Origin: Biomphalaria glabrata
Taxonomy: Eukaryota; Mollusca; Gastropoda; Planorbidae
Length of the DNA stretch: 64,000 nucleotides
Assembly: GCF_947242115.1 (NCBI RefSeq)
Contig: NC_074713.1
Location: 9,430,001 to 9,494,000 of the forward strand
Reading direction: 5' to 3'
Part shown: positions 12,312 through 24,600 of the stretch, one piece after another
Numbering within the stretch: position 1 is the stretch's first letter
Layout of the letters: each line of letters starts with the position of its first letter
Translations under genes and position numbers: made by a program
The notes under the pieces: model-generated
Databases searched by the model: none
Told to the model about the DNA's origin: nothing
What the model saw: only the letters and a program-made list of their open reading frames with translations

Positions 12312-15300
12312 ATGCTTAATGGTTCCTTTTTTATTTTGAAAAAGGTTAAAATGGTGTCCAAATTGTCAAGTTTTTTGGATGACTCAGCAATAGTGCATTC
12401 AATGAAGGTACACCAGCCCAGTGAGCTGCTTGGAAATGTTCATCATGGAGTTTGTAATTTCCGAGACATTTGTGGAGATAAATTAGCTATAAATTTGGCT
12501 GTTCAGAAGTTTTCCAAGCACAGGAAAGGAAGAAAAGACAAACGCTTTCAGCCAATAAGATCTTTGGCGTACCCATGTATTGACTGCAGCTGTGCTGTTC
12601 CCCAAGATCACATCTTTCTCAGCACCAATAAACAGAACTTGGTAAAGCCAGCACAGAAAATAAATTGTGATAGTTCTCGATTCGTGGTGAAGAAAAAAGA
12701 AATGAATGATTTTTTCAAGCTTACTGGTAATTATGTCCACCTACACATATGAAAAGTTGTTTCCACAACTATATGACAATATGTTGGTATTATTTCCTTT
12801 TAAATTTACGGGCACGACATGGCCTAAATTGTGCTGATGTGCCAAAAACTCAAAACTATTTTAAATTTGTATGGGATGTGTGGCATTAACCACATATGAT
12901 GAGTGCTATAGGCAACATGGAAACTTGCTGCCAGATACCTCCCTACCCACATTTCACAAAAGAAATTGGACAGTAGGACACTGAGTATGCTATAGTTTCA
13001 ATATACAAAAGTATATTAGAAAAAAAGAATATTAATATTTTTTATATAAATCTATATCCTTTGCATCATTTTTTATTATAAATTATTTACAAATTGTTGA
13101 TGTGCAATCATTGCTATAATTTTCCTTTGTCTATACTATAACTGTTTTATTAACCAGAGCTAAACTGGTTTCAAGATGACTTGACTTCCTATGATATAAG
13201 GAAGTTCTATTGTCTATTGATGCACTCATAAATTATCGTATTGTAAAAGTATATTCATTCAAATCAGTTTGTTATTTTACAAGAGCTTTTACCCAAAAAG
13301 AAAATTATTTTATTGGGTCAACATTTAATCTTATCTGTTTCAACCATTAAGATATTTGAAATGTCTAAGTATCTTTGATAAAAAGTAAAAAAAAAAAATT
13401 TGCTTAAATTTTTTTAACAAAGAAATAAAAAAAAAAAAAAAGCAGGCTTTTGATATTGTTGTCACACACATTTAAAAAAAATTCTTCTGTAAAATTAAAT
13501 ACAGATGACAGTGTCATTCAAGACTTTCTGCGCATGGACAGTTGTAAAAGAATTGCAGACAAGGTATGTAAAAAATGGAGAGATAAGTATTTTGACTTCT
13601 TTAATTTAGATTAATGCTATTCTAAGCTTAACTAGTTGCCCTTTTAATTTAAATTTTATAATTGATTTTTTTTATATTTTATATATTTATGCCTACAAAT
13701 TATTTTATAGAAAATTAATAAAAGAACCATGCAATATTTCAAAATATATTCTTGACCTTTAAAATAAGTTTGAGTCATTAAAAATGTTCTGTTGCAAATC
13801 AAGTCATTTTTTTTTCTTTTATACCTTTAAAATTAAATTTAGCATTGAAAAAAGTTGAATTCTGTGTATTTTTATTTAGTATCTGATAGCCATGGTATTT
13901 GCTTACTTCAAAAGAGCTGACTTTTCACTACAAGACTACACTAGAATGAATTTTTTCTTGGCCCTGTAAGTGTACACATTGTTGAATTTATTTCCTTTTT
14001 TTTTTTTACAGACTTATTAGCACATATAAAATATATTTGTTTAACTAATAAGTTTTATGTTTAGAGATTAAGATTGGATTAATTTCTGTTAGGTGAGGAG
14101 TTGCTCCTTTAGACAAACAAGTATCAAACGTCAGGCTTTCTGATAAAGACCTTTCTTTAGTTTATTGAAATAATCCATAAGCCTACCCAAAAAAAAATAA
14201 AAAATTAATAAATTCAATCACTGGAATTAAATAGGAAACAAACTGTTAAGACTGAAAGTTTCTCCTTTGAAGACCTACAGATCTTTGAGGTAAGGGAAGC
14301 GTAGTTCACCTGTTTTTCTTAAAGGGAAACTCAGATGTTTTTTTTAAATTTGAGTTATTGACATATTTAAATTCTGCGTAAAAAGTTGTAAAAGTAAACA
14401 TTTTACCATTTTTTATTTATATTAAATAAATTAGACAGTAAATTCTTGACATCTCAAAAAAAAAAAAAGGGGGATTCTTAGAAATTTTGTTTTTAGGTTA
14501 GGCATCTGTCCCTTCCCTCAATTATACTGAAAGTAAATCTAGATCTAACCAGTCGTATCGCTTCATTCTTACAGTGGCTGTTAGGCTTAGTGACTGCCTA
14601 GTCCAGAGCTATGGTACAGTTATATATAGATAGATCTAAAAGCATTAGGATAACTTGAGAAAAAAAGTAACATTTTCATCTACACCCCTCCCTGTCCCAA
14701 AAAGTTAATAGATTGTGTGTCTGACGATTCTAACAAACTGGTCAGTGTAAGGCTAGCTTAGGCTGCGTGTAGTCGGTCATGACAAGACAACCAAGTGATA
14801 GTGTTTGTTGTGTGATGACTGGTCAGGCAAGAAAATACTGCCATGGTTAGTCAAAACCATGGCAAGCATGTAGATCTACTCTAACAAGATCTAGATCTAA
14901 CTGCATAGACCTAGATCTATTTCTTTTATGAGATAGTAAACTTTACTGTATGGTTTTCTGTTATACTGTAAGTCAACAGGTGAAATTAATTGGTTTGTGT
15001 GACGTCACATAGAAATCTGGTGAATATCTGACAGTTTTGGATGCGCAGAAAATTATGTCAGGAAAATATCAGTCACTAAAATTCTAAGTTATTATTGAAA
15101 ATAAAATGAATAATATATTCATTTTCTGTAAATCAAAATACATATTATATCAAAAATCATCAAAACCTTAGGAGTTTCCCTTTAACAATGTTTTACTAGG
15201 GCGTAATGTGGCCACCACTATTGAGCAGCTATGGGTGTGTGGCCGAGTGGTATAAACTGCTTGATTACCTATCAAGAAAGCTGAGTTGTTTGCTGAGAGC

Positions 15301-16547
15301 CTAAAGGTGATACAGAAACCTCCCAGATACCCCCTAGCCTTACATGTCCAAAAGAGATTGGACCATAATGCACTGATCATGATATAAGCATACAAATTTG
15401 CTACACACACACATTTAAAAACTTGCAAGCTTGAATCTAAAAAGATCTGAGGTAATAATTCGAATATCTAATTATTCAGAGCTAATGCAGTTATTTAGTC
15501 TAATGTTGTTTATCATACAGTACACTTTTTTTTTTCTATTACCAGTATCAAGAAAGGTGTGAAACTGCTAACTTGTAATGTTTAACACTTTTAATTTATT
15601 TTGTTTGTTTCTAGCAGTAATCTTGAATATTAGACTTCAATTTAGTGCATACTATTGAATATTTGTTGCAACAGTCTTGAAAAAAAAAAGAAATTATCCA
15701 TGATTTTATTTTAAATTTCAGCTATTTAGCAAATGATGTGGAAGAAGATGAGGAGGAAATTAAATATGAAATTTTTCCATGGGTGCTTGGGAAAAATTGG
15801 AGAACTAAATACTCCCATTTTCTTAAAATGAGAGACCAGCTCCTGAAAAGAATTGATTTCAAAGCCATAATAAGTCGACGTTGTTGTGATGAAGTAAGTC
15901 AGACTTGTCATTTTAGTCAGGTGTAAAGTTTGAAGGTATTTAGTCTTCAACCAATATATTATTATCAAGCTTTAATTTTGTTCCTTCAAATATTGAGCTT
16001 GAAAAAAAAAAGTTAGGGGGTTAGTGTAACAATAGAGATTGGAGTATCATTATTAACAAAACAAATTTCTGGTATAAACTAATAAAACACAAATTTAGCT
16101 TTGAAAAATACTTTTGAATTATATTACATTTGTTTTTACATGATATTGTACATAAAGCATCATTATATATAAACATTGACAGATAATGGCTATTGAGCCA
16201 AGCAGTTTGTTATGGAGGAGGGAGAGGCTAAGTCATCATGGAGGAGCCACTCGAAGCTACATGAAAGACCCAAATGAAGATGGCTATCCCAGAGGCCCTA
16301 ACGCCACACCTCATTACTGCGCTGCCTGCGATGTGCCAGATGTAGGCCAGTACACTCAACACTCTAAACTGTGTTTTTCATCAAGAGATAATATAGGTAC
16401 GACACAGCTTCCTTATTTAATATGATAGCATTTCATTCATGTCTGTTCCAGCATTCTGTAATCTTTTGATTTTCTCTTCCCCTTTCAGAAATGAAGAAGA
16501 CTCTACCTAAGAGCCAAGATGACATATGGCCGTCTGTGGAAGAGTGA
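12312..16547 (+). CDS. SPDYA: Speedy/RINGO A, cyclin-independent CDK activator
   Basis: Six coding exons join in phase: 12312-12726, 13505-13563, 13880-13965, 15722-15893, 16183-16396 and 16489-16547, giving 334 residues; all introns are GT-AG. The Speedy/RINGO core runs from about residue 132 to 264. It includes DDSVIQDFLRMDSCKRIADK, an ANDVEEDEEEIKYEIFPW block, RDQLLKRIDFKAIISRRCC and MAIEPSSLLWRRERLSHHGG, followed by a PRGPNATP stretch also found in vertebrate SPDYA. Known family role: a cyclin-box-like fold binds and activates CDK1/CDK2 without T-loop phosphorylation, notably in oocyte meiotic maturation. The N-terminal 130 residues, all in exon 1, are basic and less conserved. An in-frame stop lies at 12279; a second ATG at 12351 is an alternative start. 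The gene is convergent with MBIP. Intron 1 carries a decayed SINE and intron 3 another. Identity is very likely; function is inferred from the family. Confidence 0.93.
12905..13008 (+). repeat. Decayed SINE family C fragment in SPDYA intron 1
   Basis: It shares an ordered set of blocks with the copies at 9695-9963 and 40807-41049: a CAGATACC block, an AATTGGAC block near the middle and CTGAGTATGCTATAG near the end. The tRNA-like head is missing or unrecognisable. It is an old copy. Confidence 0.5.
15233..15398 (+). repeat. tRNA-derived SINE family C copy in SPDYA intron 3
   Basis: It starts with a GTGTGGCCGAGTGGTATAA head that resembles an RNA polymerase III A box. It continues with GAGAGCCTAAAGGTGATAC, CAGATACCCCCTAG, GAGATTGGACCATAATGC and TGATATAAGCAT. 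These blocks occur in the same order in the reverse-oriented copies at 9695-9963 and 40807-41049. It is more decayed than those two. Confidence 0.6.
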
Positions 16548-17240
16548 AAGTTATATATATATATAATCAGTTCAACATGACATACCCTTGTCTATTTTTT
16601 AGGATTAAAATTTGGTTCAGACAACATTCTTCTGTCTGTGGATGCCAAAGATAATATATTCTGTAACTGCACTGGTGATAACTTTAGCAATTTTGATAAC
16701 AGTTGCTGTGATAATTATTAATTATATCTGTGATATATTCTACATTGGTTATCTACTAGGTATTATTGATAGGGAGAAACTGGAAGTATTGCTATGAAAT
16801 TAATAATTTATTTCAAAGTCAAACCTTTTACTAAAAAAACAACAACAAAAAATGTCAATAGAGATACTTTTTGACTTATCAAAAGTCTAAGTAACATAAA
16901 AATTGTAAAGTCTAGTTATTTTCATTTTTTTTAAATAGGATGTAAGCTATTATAATTATCTAATTGCAACCCTAATTATATTTATTACAGAAATGAATGA
17001 ATTTTATAACCATTTTGATCATACCAATACCAATTATCACATAAGAAATACATTCACAATAAAAGAAAAAAAATTTACTTATGTCATTTGTTGTTTTCAC
17101 CATTTGTTTTTTATTTCACTGGTATGTTAATTTACCCACTTTCTCCTAAAGATACTACAGCATGGTTAATTATTTGAACTGTCAAATTAAGTTTGAATTC
17201 AATCTACATTACCTCATGCAAAAAAAGGAAATGGCAATAG
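16548..17240. other. SPDYA 3' UTR and spacer
   Basis: AT-rich sequence after the SPDYA stop. A 61-codon hydrophobic frame at 16612-16797 overlaps it but lacks any recognisable domain and is most likely UTR. Confidence 0.45.
17058..17063 (+). terminator. Candidate poly(A) signal for SPDYA
   Basis: An AATAAA hexamer about 510 bases after the SPDYA stop, followed by an A-rich run. It is a candidate only; other A-rich hexamers lie nearby. Confidence 0.35.
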
Positions 17241-17246
17241 TTTATA

Positions 17247-17430
17247 GTGTTGTTTCCCAAACTTTTTCCTTAAAGGAACACTTCGCACATTCTGAGTATT
17301 TAGCAGAACACTTTATTTTTTTTAGAGATATTAATTCACGTGGTGGCATACTAGTAAATAATTCCAGAAAGTTTGTTGAACACCTATTCAGGTCTCGCAG
17401 AACCATTGTAACACAGTTTGGGAAACACTG
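17247..17430. mobile_element. hAT-like MITE
   Basis: The two ends are inverted: TGTTTCCCAAACTTTTTCC on the left and CAGTTTGGGAAACACTG on the right. They are flanked by near-identical 8-base duplications, GTTTATAG at 17240 and GCTTATAG at 17431. An 8-base target duplication with CAGTG-type ends is the hAT hallmark. At about 180 bases it has no coding capacity. The one-base position of the left end is uncertain. Confidence 0.65.
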
Positions 17431-17544
17431 GCTTATAGAATACCATCTTATTTTCTGTAACTTATGATTTTTAGCTTTATGAGATATATCAGTAATTATG
17501 CAACCACAAGAAAGGCATCATAAATAAAGTACCATAAGTAAAGC

Positions 17545-17790
17545 ACCCCTTTCAGACCTTGCAATCTATATAAGAGATGATGTCCAGGTAATCTGTTTCA
17601 GTGGCCCATAATTAAGGAGGGTGTCATGTGATTAGCACAATGACCAACTGCCTTTACTTTTCCCCCATCTAATGTTTGGTACCCATTAAAGTTGAGTGGA
17701 CTAAAAATCCTGAAATTCAAACATTGGGTTTTGAACAGAGACTCCTCAATTCAGAAGTGAAGAGCTTTACCACTCAGCCACCAGGCCCCC
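17545..17790 (-). repeat. tRNA-derived SINE family A copy
   Basis: It lies in reverse orientation between SPDYA and MBIP. Its plus-strand order is CCCTTTCAGACCTTGCAATC, a CACAATGACCAACTGCCTTT block, CCCATTAAAGTTGAGTGGAC and a tRNA-like end with ACCACTCAGCCACCAGG. The same order is seen at 1651-1895 and 48958-49205, and in forward orientation at 22485-22760. Confidence 0.75.
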
Positions 17791-18249
17791 ACTTTGTAAG
17801 AGCAGATTTTTTTGGGGCATCATAATAAATGGTTTCAATTTGATTGATTCTTAAAATGCCAGAAGAGCAATAATTTTTCAGAATTAATACATAACCAAGC
17901 ACAATTTCAGTTTTAAAAATAAGTAATTTTTTCTTTAAGTATACAAAAAAAAACAACTTTAGGTGTTTATGTGCTGTGCACTATAATATTAAACTAAGAT
18001 ACTGCTTTTCCAAAACTTTCTGTTAAAACTTTGCAAAGAGTGCTTAACTTTTACATTAGTGTTTTAAAAGACAGCTGGATGTATTACAAATCAATTTAGG
18101 ACCCAAAGGAAAATACTGTCCAAAGAAAAGTGAAGATGCAAAAAGAAAATAAAAAATCCTAGATCAACCCACAGAAAATAGCTTTGAATGAAGCAGAATA
18201 TGTAGGCAGGTTAAGTCTGCATAGCAACATGAACAAGCCTTATTATTAG

Positions 18250-18255
18250 TTTATT
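18250..18255 (-). terminator. Candidate poly(A) signal for MBIP
   Basis: TTTATT on the plus strand reads AATAAA on the MBIP strand, about 36 bases after the stop codon. If used, the 3' UTR would be very short. Confidence 0.4.
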
Positions 18256-18290
18256 ACCTATCAATCCACTGTTTGCATTATGTAAGCTGA

Positions 18291-21200
18291 TTAGTCTGCA
18301 TAACAATTGATGAAGTGAGCTTTGCTTTTCAGCACTTGTTTCAACTGACTGATTCTCCTGTTGATGTCATTTAGATTTTCACTCTGCCATTTGGAAGAAA
18401 TACATCATAAGAATTAGCTTAAAGCAAAATCAAATATAAAATTAACTATTTACATATACACTTGTCTCTGTCACAAACCACCAGCATATTCCAAGAGTCT
18501 GGAAGTATTGCTGATTTGAGAGTTGATGAGTCTACTCAAGAGCAGGTGTCCTGGGTGTGTATTTGTGGGGTAGTGGTGAGTGAACTTTTCATCTAACAGT
18601 GCTGTATAAATAGTCCACCTCTTGAAACTATAAATTCTATGAAAATATTGAAAATAATGACACTAGTAATATGGCAAAAAACTGAAGATAATGCCAGACG
18701 ATTCTACTAACAATTTACAGCCTTAATTCTCTTTTCTCTTCTGCCACAATTATAAAATGACCTTTTTTATACTTTAGCCACTGGAAAGAATATTAAAGAC
18801 CCCATTTTTCATGAAGTAAAGACTTTCTAGAAAAAAAAACTGAATGTTACCAACTTCATTGTTGTATAGTGGGTCAATATTGTCTTACATAGGATATAGG
18901 TAAACCCATTCAAAGTGAGTTACAAATGAAATAACTGCCAGCCCACTAGTTATGGGTGGATGAAAAAAAAAGGAGCACAGTTGCCAGAAACTGTTTGATG
19001 TTTTATTCAATTTATCAGGAATTGGACACCACTTCAAAATCAAGGAAGAAAAAGCAAACAATGAAGCGAATTCCAATTCAGCTGAGCTTCAATTTATGCA
19101 ATTTCAAATTATCTGTATTCTAATGTATTGGCAAAATGCCAATAATATGTTTAGGAAATGAATAGATGGCAGAAAGAATTTTTTTTTTTTAAAAGCATCT
19201 ACATTTGGGCTGTACATACAAATTAAAATTACCTGTTTGACATTTGTAACTACAGAGCTCCTTTCATCTAGGGATTGTTCTGGAGATTTTTCATTAATTA
19301 CAGGAACCTATATGATTTTTAAAGAGTAAAAAAATGCATTAATAAAATTTCTGTTAGGAAAGAATTTTTAAAAAATTCAAATCTACGAGAGTATCTCAGT
19401 TATAAAATAGAACTCACTCCTCGAGTAAAATATTCTGGAGATACTCCTTCTAAAAAACTGATCCGTTGCTCAAGTGCTTTGATCCTTGAAAAAATATTTG
19501 TACTTTCTGAAATAAAAAAAGTTACCTACATTGTTATAATTATTATGAAAATAGGTCATTTTTGTTATTTTTTTTATACATCCTTTGTTTGATGTTATGA
19601 GTGTAGCCTTGTAGCTAAACCCAAAAAGGGAAAGACTTTGAGAGTCAATCCTAAGAAAAAAATAAGGAGCTGGGGACCCGTAGACAGACTGAAGCATACT
19701 GGCAGACCCGTAGCACTGCTGACACCTAACTTAATCGACTGGCTATTTCTGTTTTTTTCCTTTGGAGAGGGGAGTACTTCTGTGTGGGAAACAAAAATAG
19801 CCAAACAGTTGTCTTACAAATGAATGTGGCCAAGAAATGTAACAAATTATGACCAACACCTCCTTTTACTCTCCTAAAAGATGTTGGGTAAACATCAGAG
19901 CTTGGTAACCATAACATGTAGACATCTTAGTCTTTATCTACTACTATAAATGGTATGCTTCTTCACTACTAACCAGAATCAAGACTCAAATGAATTTCCA
20001 TGTTTCGTAATCTTTCTTCCACTGCGTCAGCTCTCTGGACATCAATAGGTAAGTGTCTGTAGGATCTATGGTCATAATCCTCATCTTCAGCTGGACGAGT
20101 AGTTTGTGGGCCGTAAGAGTTATCTACTTTTTTCAAACTGATGTGACTTTTTTCCCCTTCCCTGTGAACATAAATTGCTTCTGTTCTAGCGCAGCTTGTA
20201 TCAGACTCTAGAGGTAGGAAGAATGAAACAAAATTGATACCAAAATGTTTTATTACTGATGAAAATTCAGGATTCTATTATCTGAGATAATTATCTAATC
20301 ATTGAAATTTTAAAATAGTCCACTTGCAAAATGGAACAGGTAAAGGCTGGCATAGAGGAACAAGAGAAAAGCTTGTGCATCAAAACATTGGCCATCAGAA
20401 AGATGGTATGCTCAGGGTGGAGAAAGCTGTTGAAAATTGAGATTATCTTTATTTTTTTTAAATCAAGAGTAGTATATTTATTGAGGTCAGTTGTTAACTT
20501 ATAGCATTAGATTGCTAGTAAACAGCTAAACCAATGATGGATTATAATAATATTTTAATTTATAGAACTTGAAATAACATGAATAAACTTCTTATGTGAA
20601 CAAAACTAAAGCCACCTTTCTTCACCTAACCTTGCAAACACACACATACACACACATGTTCCATTACAATATTATCAAGGCTAGGTTTGTTTCCTTTAAA
20701 CAATACAAACACAATAAATAAAGACTAAAAATTCAAAGACTTGTATGTCAATGAGAATATGAAACAAAATATTTGACACACTAAGGAAAAAAGGCAAAAC
20801 AACACACAGTTAGAGAAACACTTGTTATAAACTATCGTTAAAATATAATTGAATGATACATCAGGAAATTTTAATTGATATTACCCTTTCACAACCTGTA
20901 CATTAAAAGGTTGAGAAGCATTGATTTTAATTATACATTGGCAATGGGAAGCCTACACTTTTTAGCTATTCTTAAAATTGTTGGCAAGTAACAGCACTTG
21001 TGCAGGAACTTTGCACTTTACCCCACTCGATGCCACAAACAGAGTGGAGGCAATTGTGATTTCAGCAGGTGAAATACTAATCTGCATAGATGTATATTTT
21101 TCTTTATAGAGAAAAAAAATTGGAGCAAACAGGGCTAGAGGATTGCTAAGTAACACAAAGCTATTTTCAAAATAATCATTTAAATAGAGGTTGGAGAAAT

Positions 21201-22330
21201 GTATTAATGAAAATGTAATATTAAGAGCCAACACACACACACACAAAACACCAATGAAAACTACTCATATTATTCATGATAAACCAGTTATCGTGACTAA
21301 AACCCCAAAATACCTATGTGTTATAAGGAATGAAAAATTATGAAATCCCTGATTTATCAAATAAATAAAACAAAGCTTTAAGGTTTACTTAAATTTTACA
21401 AATTAATTAATATGCATCCTCTGTTTAGGACCCCTCAACCCAAGAAAACTTTAAAGAATTTAGAACAGCAGCTAAATAGAGCCATTGCCATAAGCATTTT
21501 ATTAATATAACTCACATTTGACTAAAGTAACAGGATAAGTAAAATCTCTAAGACACAGAGACAATTTAGGACAAGAAAACTAAAACTAAAACCAATAATA
21601 CATAATAAAATAATGTATAATACTTAGATGAAAGACATTAAGATAATGGCTCATTTCTTATTCCTACTGCCATTTGAGCATGGAATGGTTTGCCTGAAGC
21701 AGCAAGGGAAACATGGCTTAGTAGAGTTTAAATCTCTAATGTACTAGGTTAAAACATGGATACACTTTGAACATAATAATTTTCTTATTTTTTGGAAGGA
21801 ACATCTTAATTTATAAGATAAGAAGATTTATAACATAAATGTGGGAGATAAGCTAAATTGAACTTTGGATCTTACACATGCCATGCACATTTCTAATGAC
21901 TCTTAGTAATGTTAATTAATGCAAACTTAAGTAAATAAGTTTAGTTATCTTTTAATTATAAATAAAACTACCTGCTAAAACTGGTGAAATAAACTCCCGG
22001 ATGTTGCGTTCATTTACCTCCATTCGCTTATTTCGTATAAAAGCATCTATTCGCCTTAAAACCTGCAATTAAAATTATAAATATATATATATAAGTGTTT
22101 TTTTTTATTGAATTGTACACAAGAGTTGGCACAATATTTGATGCATCTCAGAAAGCTACAATTAAAAAATACTGTTTTAATATTAACAAAATTACCTCTT
22201 CTTCATTTACTGCTTTGATTTGAATTAACTCAGGATTGAATCTCTTCATACAATAGTCAGAGTCATTTGTGCTTTCACCAATATTTGTTGATGCACTAAC
22301 TGCTAATTCTGCTTCACTGTTTGCAGCCAT
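18291..22330 (-). CDS. MBIP: MAP3K12-binding inhibitory protein 1 (MBIP), ATAC complex subunit
   Basis: Six exons on the minus strand join in phase: 22330-22196, 22062-21972, 20207-19974, 19506-19418, 19307-19233 and 18383-18291, giving 238 residues. The start is supported by an in-frame TAA immediately upstream of the ATG. Recognisable blocks match vertebrate MBIP: FNPELIQIKA, VLRRIDAFIRNKRMEVNERN, SDTSCARTEAIY, SYGPQT, AVEERLRNMEIHLSL, RIKALEQRISFLEGVSPEYF and a final INRRISQLKQVLKSK helix. The last blocks are heptad-like and predict coiled coil. Known family roles: inhibition of the JNK-pathway kinase MAP3K12 (DLK) and a scaffold role in the ATAC histone acetyltransferase complex. It is about 100 residues shorter than human MBIP, mainly because the vertebrate N-terminal region is absent. 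It is divergent from NPC2 and convergent with SPDYA. Two hypothetical upstream exons cannot be excluded but are not needed. Confidence 0.92.
21645..21832 (+). mobile_element. 5'-truncated LINE, 3' end only (tail family), in MBIP intron 2
   Basis: It encodes a decayed reverse-transcriptase C-terminus of the FFPxAIxAWNxLPE type (here TAI then AWNGLPEAARE) and ends with TTTATAAGATAAGAAG. The same tail closes the copies at 8870-9095, 10868-11055, 11729-11868 and 31105-31190. It is antisense to MBIP. Confidence 0.7.
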
Positions 22331-22484
22331 TTAAGAACACAAGTCTTTAAGATGCCCTGATAAGTAAATGTAAATAGAATCTATACCACAAAAAAACTTT
22401 TTCTAATAGCAAGGTGAACTAAAGTTTCAATTATTCCCTATTACATTTTAAAGAAAATTTGTCTGTTCAAGTTAAATATTAAGA

Positions 22485-22760
22485 ATTGGCTGAGTGGTTA
22501 AGCACTTGGCTTCTGAACCTGGGGTCCTGGATTCAAATTCGATGGAGACTGGGATTTTGAATTTCAGGATTTTTAGGTTAGAGTGCCCTTGAGCCCACCC
22601 AACTCTAATTGGTACTTGACTTAAGTTGGGGAAAATAAAGGCAGTTGGTCATTGTGCTGGCCACATGACACCCTGCTCGTTAACTGTTGGACACAGAGAT
22701 GACCTTAACATCATCTGCACTATAGATCACAAGGTCTGAAAGGGGAACTTTTTTTTTTTA
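22485..22760 (+). repeat. tRNA-derived SINE family A, most complete copy
   Basis: The head TTGGCTGAGTGGTTAAGCAC contains a match to the polymerase III A-box consensus (TGGCTGAGTGG), and GGATTCAAATTC sits where a B box should be. The body includes CCCAACTCTAATTGGTAC and GGTCATTGTGCTGGCCACAT, then AAGGTCTGAAAGGGG and a poly-T tract. It lies about 155 bases upstream of the MBIP start, in the MBIP/NPC2 divergent interval. Confidence 0.8.
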
Positions 22761-23344
22761 CTTCAAGATTGGTTTAGTTACAGTAGTACTAGCTGTTTGG
22801 AGCAACAAACAAACGACAAAGTATTAACACAAAGGAAATTTTTTTTCTTCCATTTTTAAACAGCTTTTATGCTGCAGAACTGAAGGCACATGAGCAGTCT
22901 ATTAAGCAGTAAGAACAATTTAAAATAAGCTTTGTAAAACAATTATTCAATGTTATATACAAAATTCTCAAGCTGTTAAAAATATATTTTTAACTTTACA
23001 AAATCTTAGAATTTAGGAGTTCAGTAATAAATCTGAATTGAAATACAAGCTGTACTTTTTAGGGGGCACACCACAGTAGGCCTACACAAAGGATTAGAAA
23101 TGCAGCATTTTAGTTCTAGATTAGTAGATATGTACTTTTTAGATTAGAATAATCCATATTATAGACCTAGAATAGATCTATGACTTTATTTTAATCATTA
23201 TTAATCAGTATGATTATGATTTGTTAAACATATAATGTTTTTCAATTTAAATCAAAAAGAAATAAATGCTCTTAATACTAATAATAATTAACAGTCTTAA
23301 ATAGTAGTTGAGTCTACGTAGCAATTTTAGATCTAGAGACGAGT

Positions 23345-23715
23345 CTAGACACTTTCCCCCTGTCAGCGATCTTGTCCTCTGCAATGTTTGTGCCACAGCG
23401 TGACGTCATGATGCTCTAAGTCTATCATGTGCTTTTGTCTCCCTGGTGGCAGGATCAATGCTGAAGGCTTTCAGAGATGCTTTGAGGGTGTCCCTGAAGC
23501 ATTTTCTTTTACAACCTATTTTTAATTGACCATGGCATGGCCAATGATGCTAGATCAAGATCTGGTCTAGCTCCATCTGGAATAACCTGCCCAATGTGCA
23601 GCCAAACATTAGGGGTTAACCAGCCACATGACAAGATGAGGAGGCACAAAACCCCAGTGCAAAGCTGTCAGTCCCCTACATGATATCAAAAGTGGTCATC
23701 ATTGAACCACAGTGG
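23345..23715. mobile_element. Rearranged LINE 3' fragment with inverted 5' half
   Basis: The minus strand of 23345-23530 encodes KRKCFRDTLKASLKAFSIDP, the linker after reverse transcriptase in one LINE class. The plus strand of about 23580-23715 encodes the following zinc-finger tail, CPMCSQTLG then MRRHKTPVQS. That tail also occurs at 63480-63599. The two halves point towards each other as a head-to-head inversion. Each contains disruptions, so it is an inactive remnant. Confidence 0.65.
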
Positions 23716-23739
23716 ACAAACTAGAAATAAATAGAATTT

Positions 23740-24130
23740 AATATATTATAATCTATAAATCTAGATCTATATTTAGTATATATCTAAAATACTAGATCAG
23801 TAGAGATCTAGAATCTAGATTAATCTTTAGTTATTATAGATCTAGATAGTGATCTATACACTGTAAGTATAATATAAACTATATTATACTATAAATAACA
23901 ATATAAAATTATAGATTTAGATTACTACTTACTACTACCTGAGTCTATAACTAGATAAGAAGATCAAGATTCTAGATCTAGAATCTATATATTAAATCTA
24001 GTTGAAAGTAGAATCTAGGTGCTCTAACAGACTCTTAACTCTAGATCTAGAAGTAGAGTCTAGTAGTAGAGAGTCGTCTGAGTAGATCACTTAGATCTTT
24101 ATTAACTAGTCTAGTAGTAAAGATACGAAT
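23740..24130. repeat. AGATCT/TCTAGA-rich low-complexity tract
   Basis: A run of overlapping palindromic hexamers (TCTAGA, AGATCT, CTAGAT) in AT-rich sequence, without a fixed period. Similar tracts lie at 11540-11605, 24985-25085 and 25725-26050. No gene is seen. Confidence 0.6.
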
Positions 24131-24600
24131 GAAGTCTATAATCATAAAAAGGCTGTTCTTCGAGCCCAAAGATTAATGAAGAGTGCAGTATTTCCTGTGA
24201 CTACACAGCCCCAGCTGTGACCTACATATTTTGCCACATCCAGGGCAAACAATTAAGATTTTCTTTTCGCCGTCTGCGTCTGTCCTTGGCAGCAGATTTT
24301 CTTTGGTTTCAAATGTGTATCCCATGACCTTTGTGAGTGACCTCCAGCTGTCTCCTTATGAAGCCGCATGCAACCAGGTGCTCTCTTCTATGTCAGCTAA
24401 GGCAAGTAGGCACCTAAGCTTGTCTTTAAAGCCTTTCCATAGGGCACCTGTTACGTCAACCACCTTTTAGCTCACTAAAAAAGACTGCTCTTGGCATACG
24501 TTCATCTCCAATACGGGATACATGCCCTGCCCAGCGTAACTGTCGGACCATAAGAAGGCCCTCTATTAGTCTATAGGTATAACTCTATACTGTTCATACC
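24130..24600 (-). mobile_element. LINE open-reading-frame C-terminal remnant
   Basis: The minus strand reads [20 protein letters not shown], then a DKLRCLLALADIEESTW block, SWRSLTKV and, after a frame change, CPGCGKICRSQLGLCSHRKY. This is the usual order of the post-reverse-transcriptase domain and C-terminal CCHH finger of RTE/I-type LINEs. It contains several stops and shifts. It lies in the MBIP/NPC2 divergent interval. Confidence 0.75.

Noticed and set aside
12483-12740. Minus-strand 85-codon frame over SPDYA exon 1
   Set aside because: It is the shadow of a coding exon with clear splice junctions on the plus strand.
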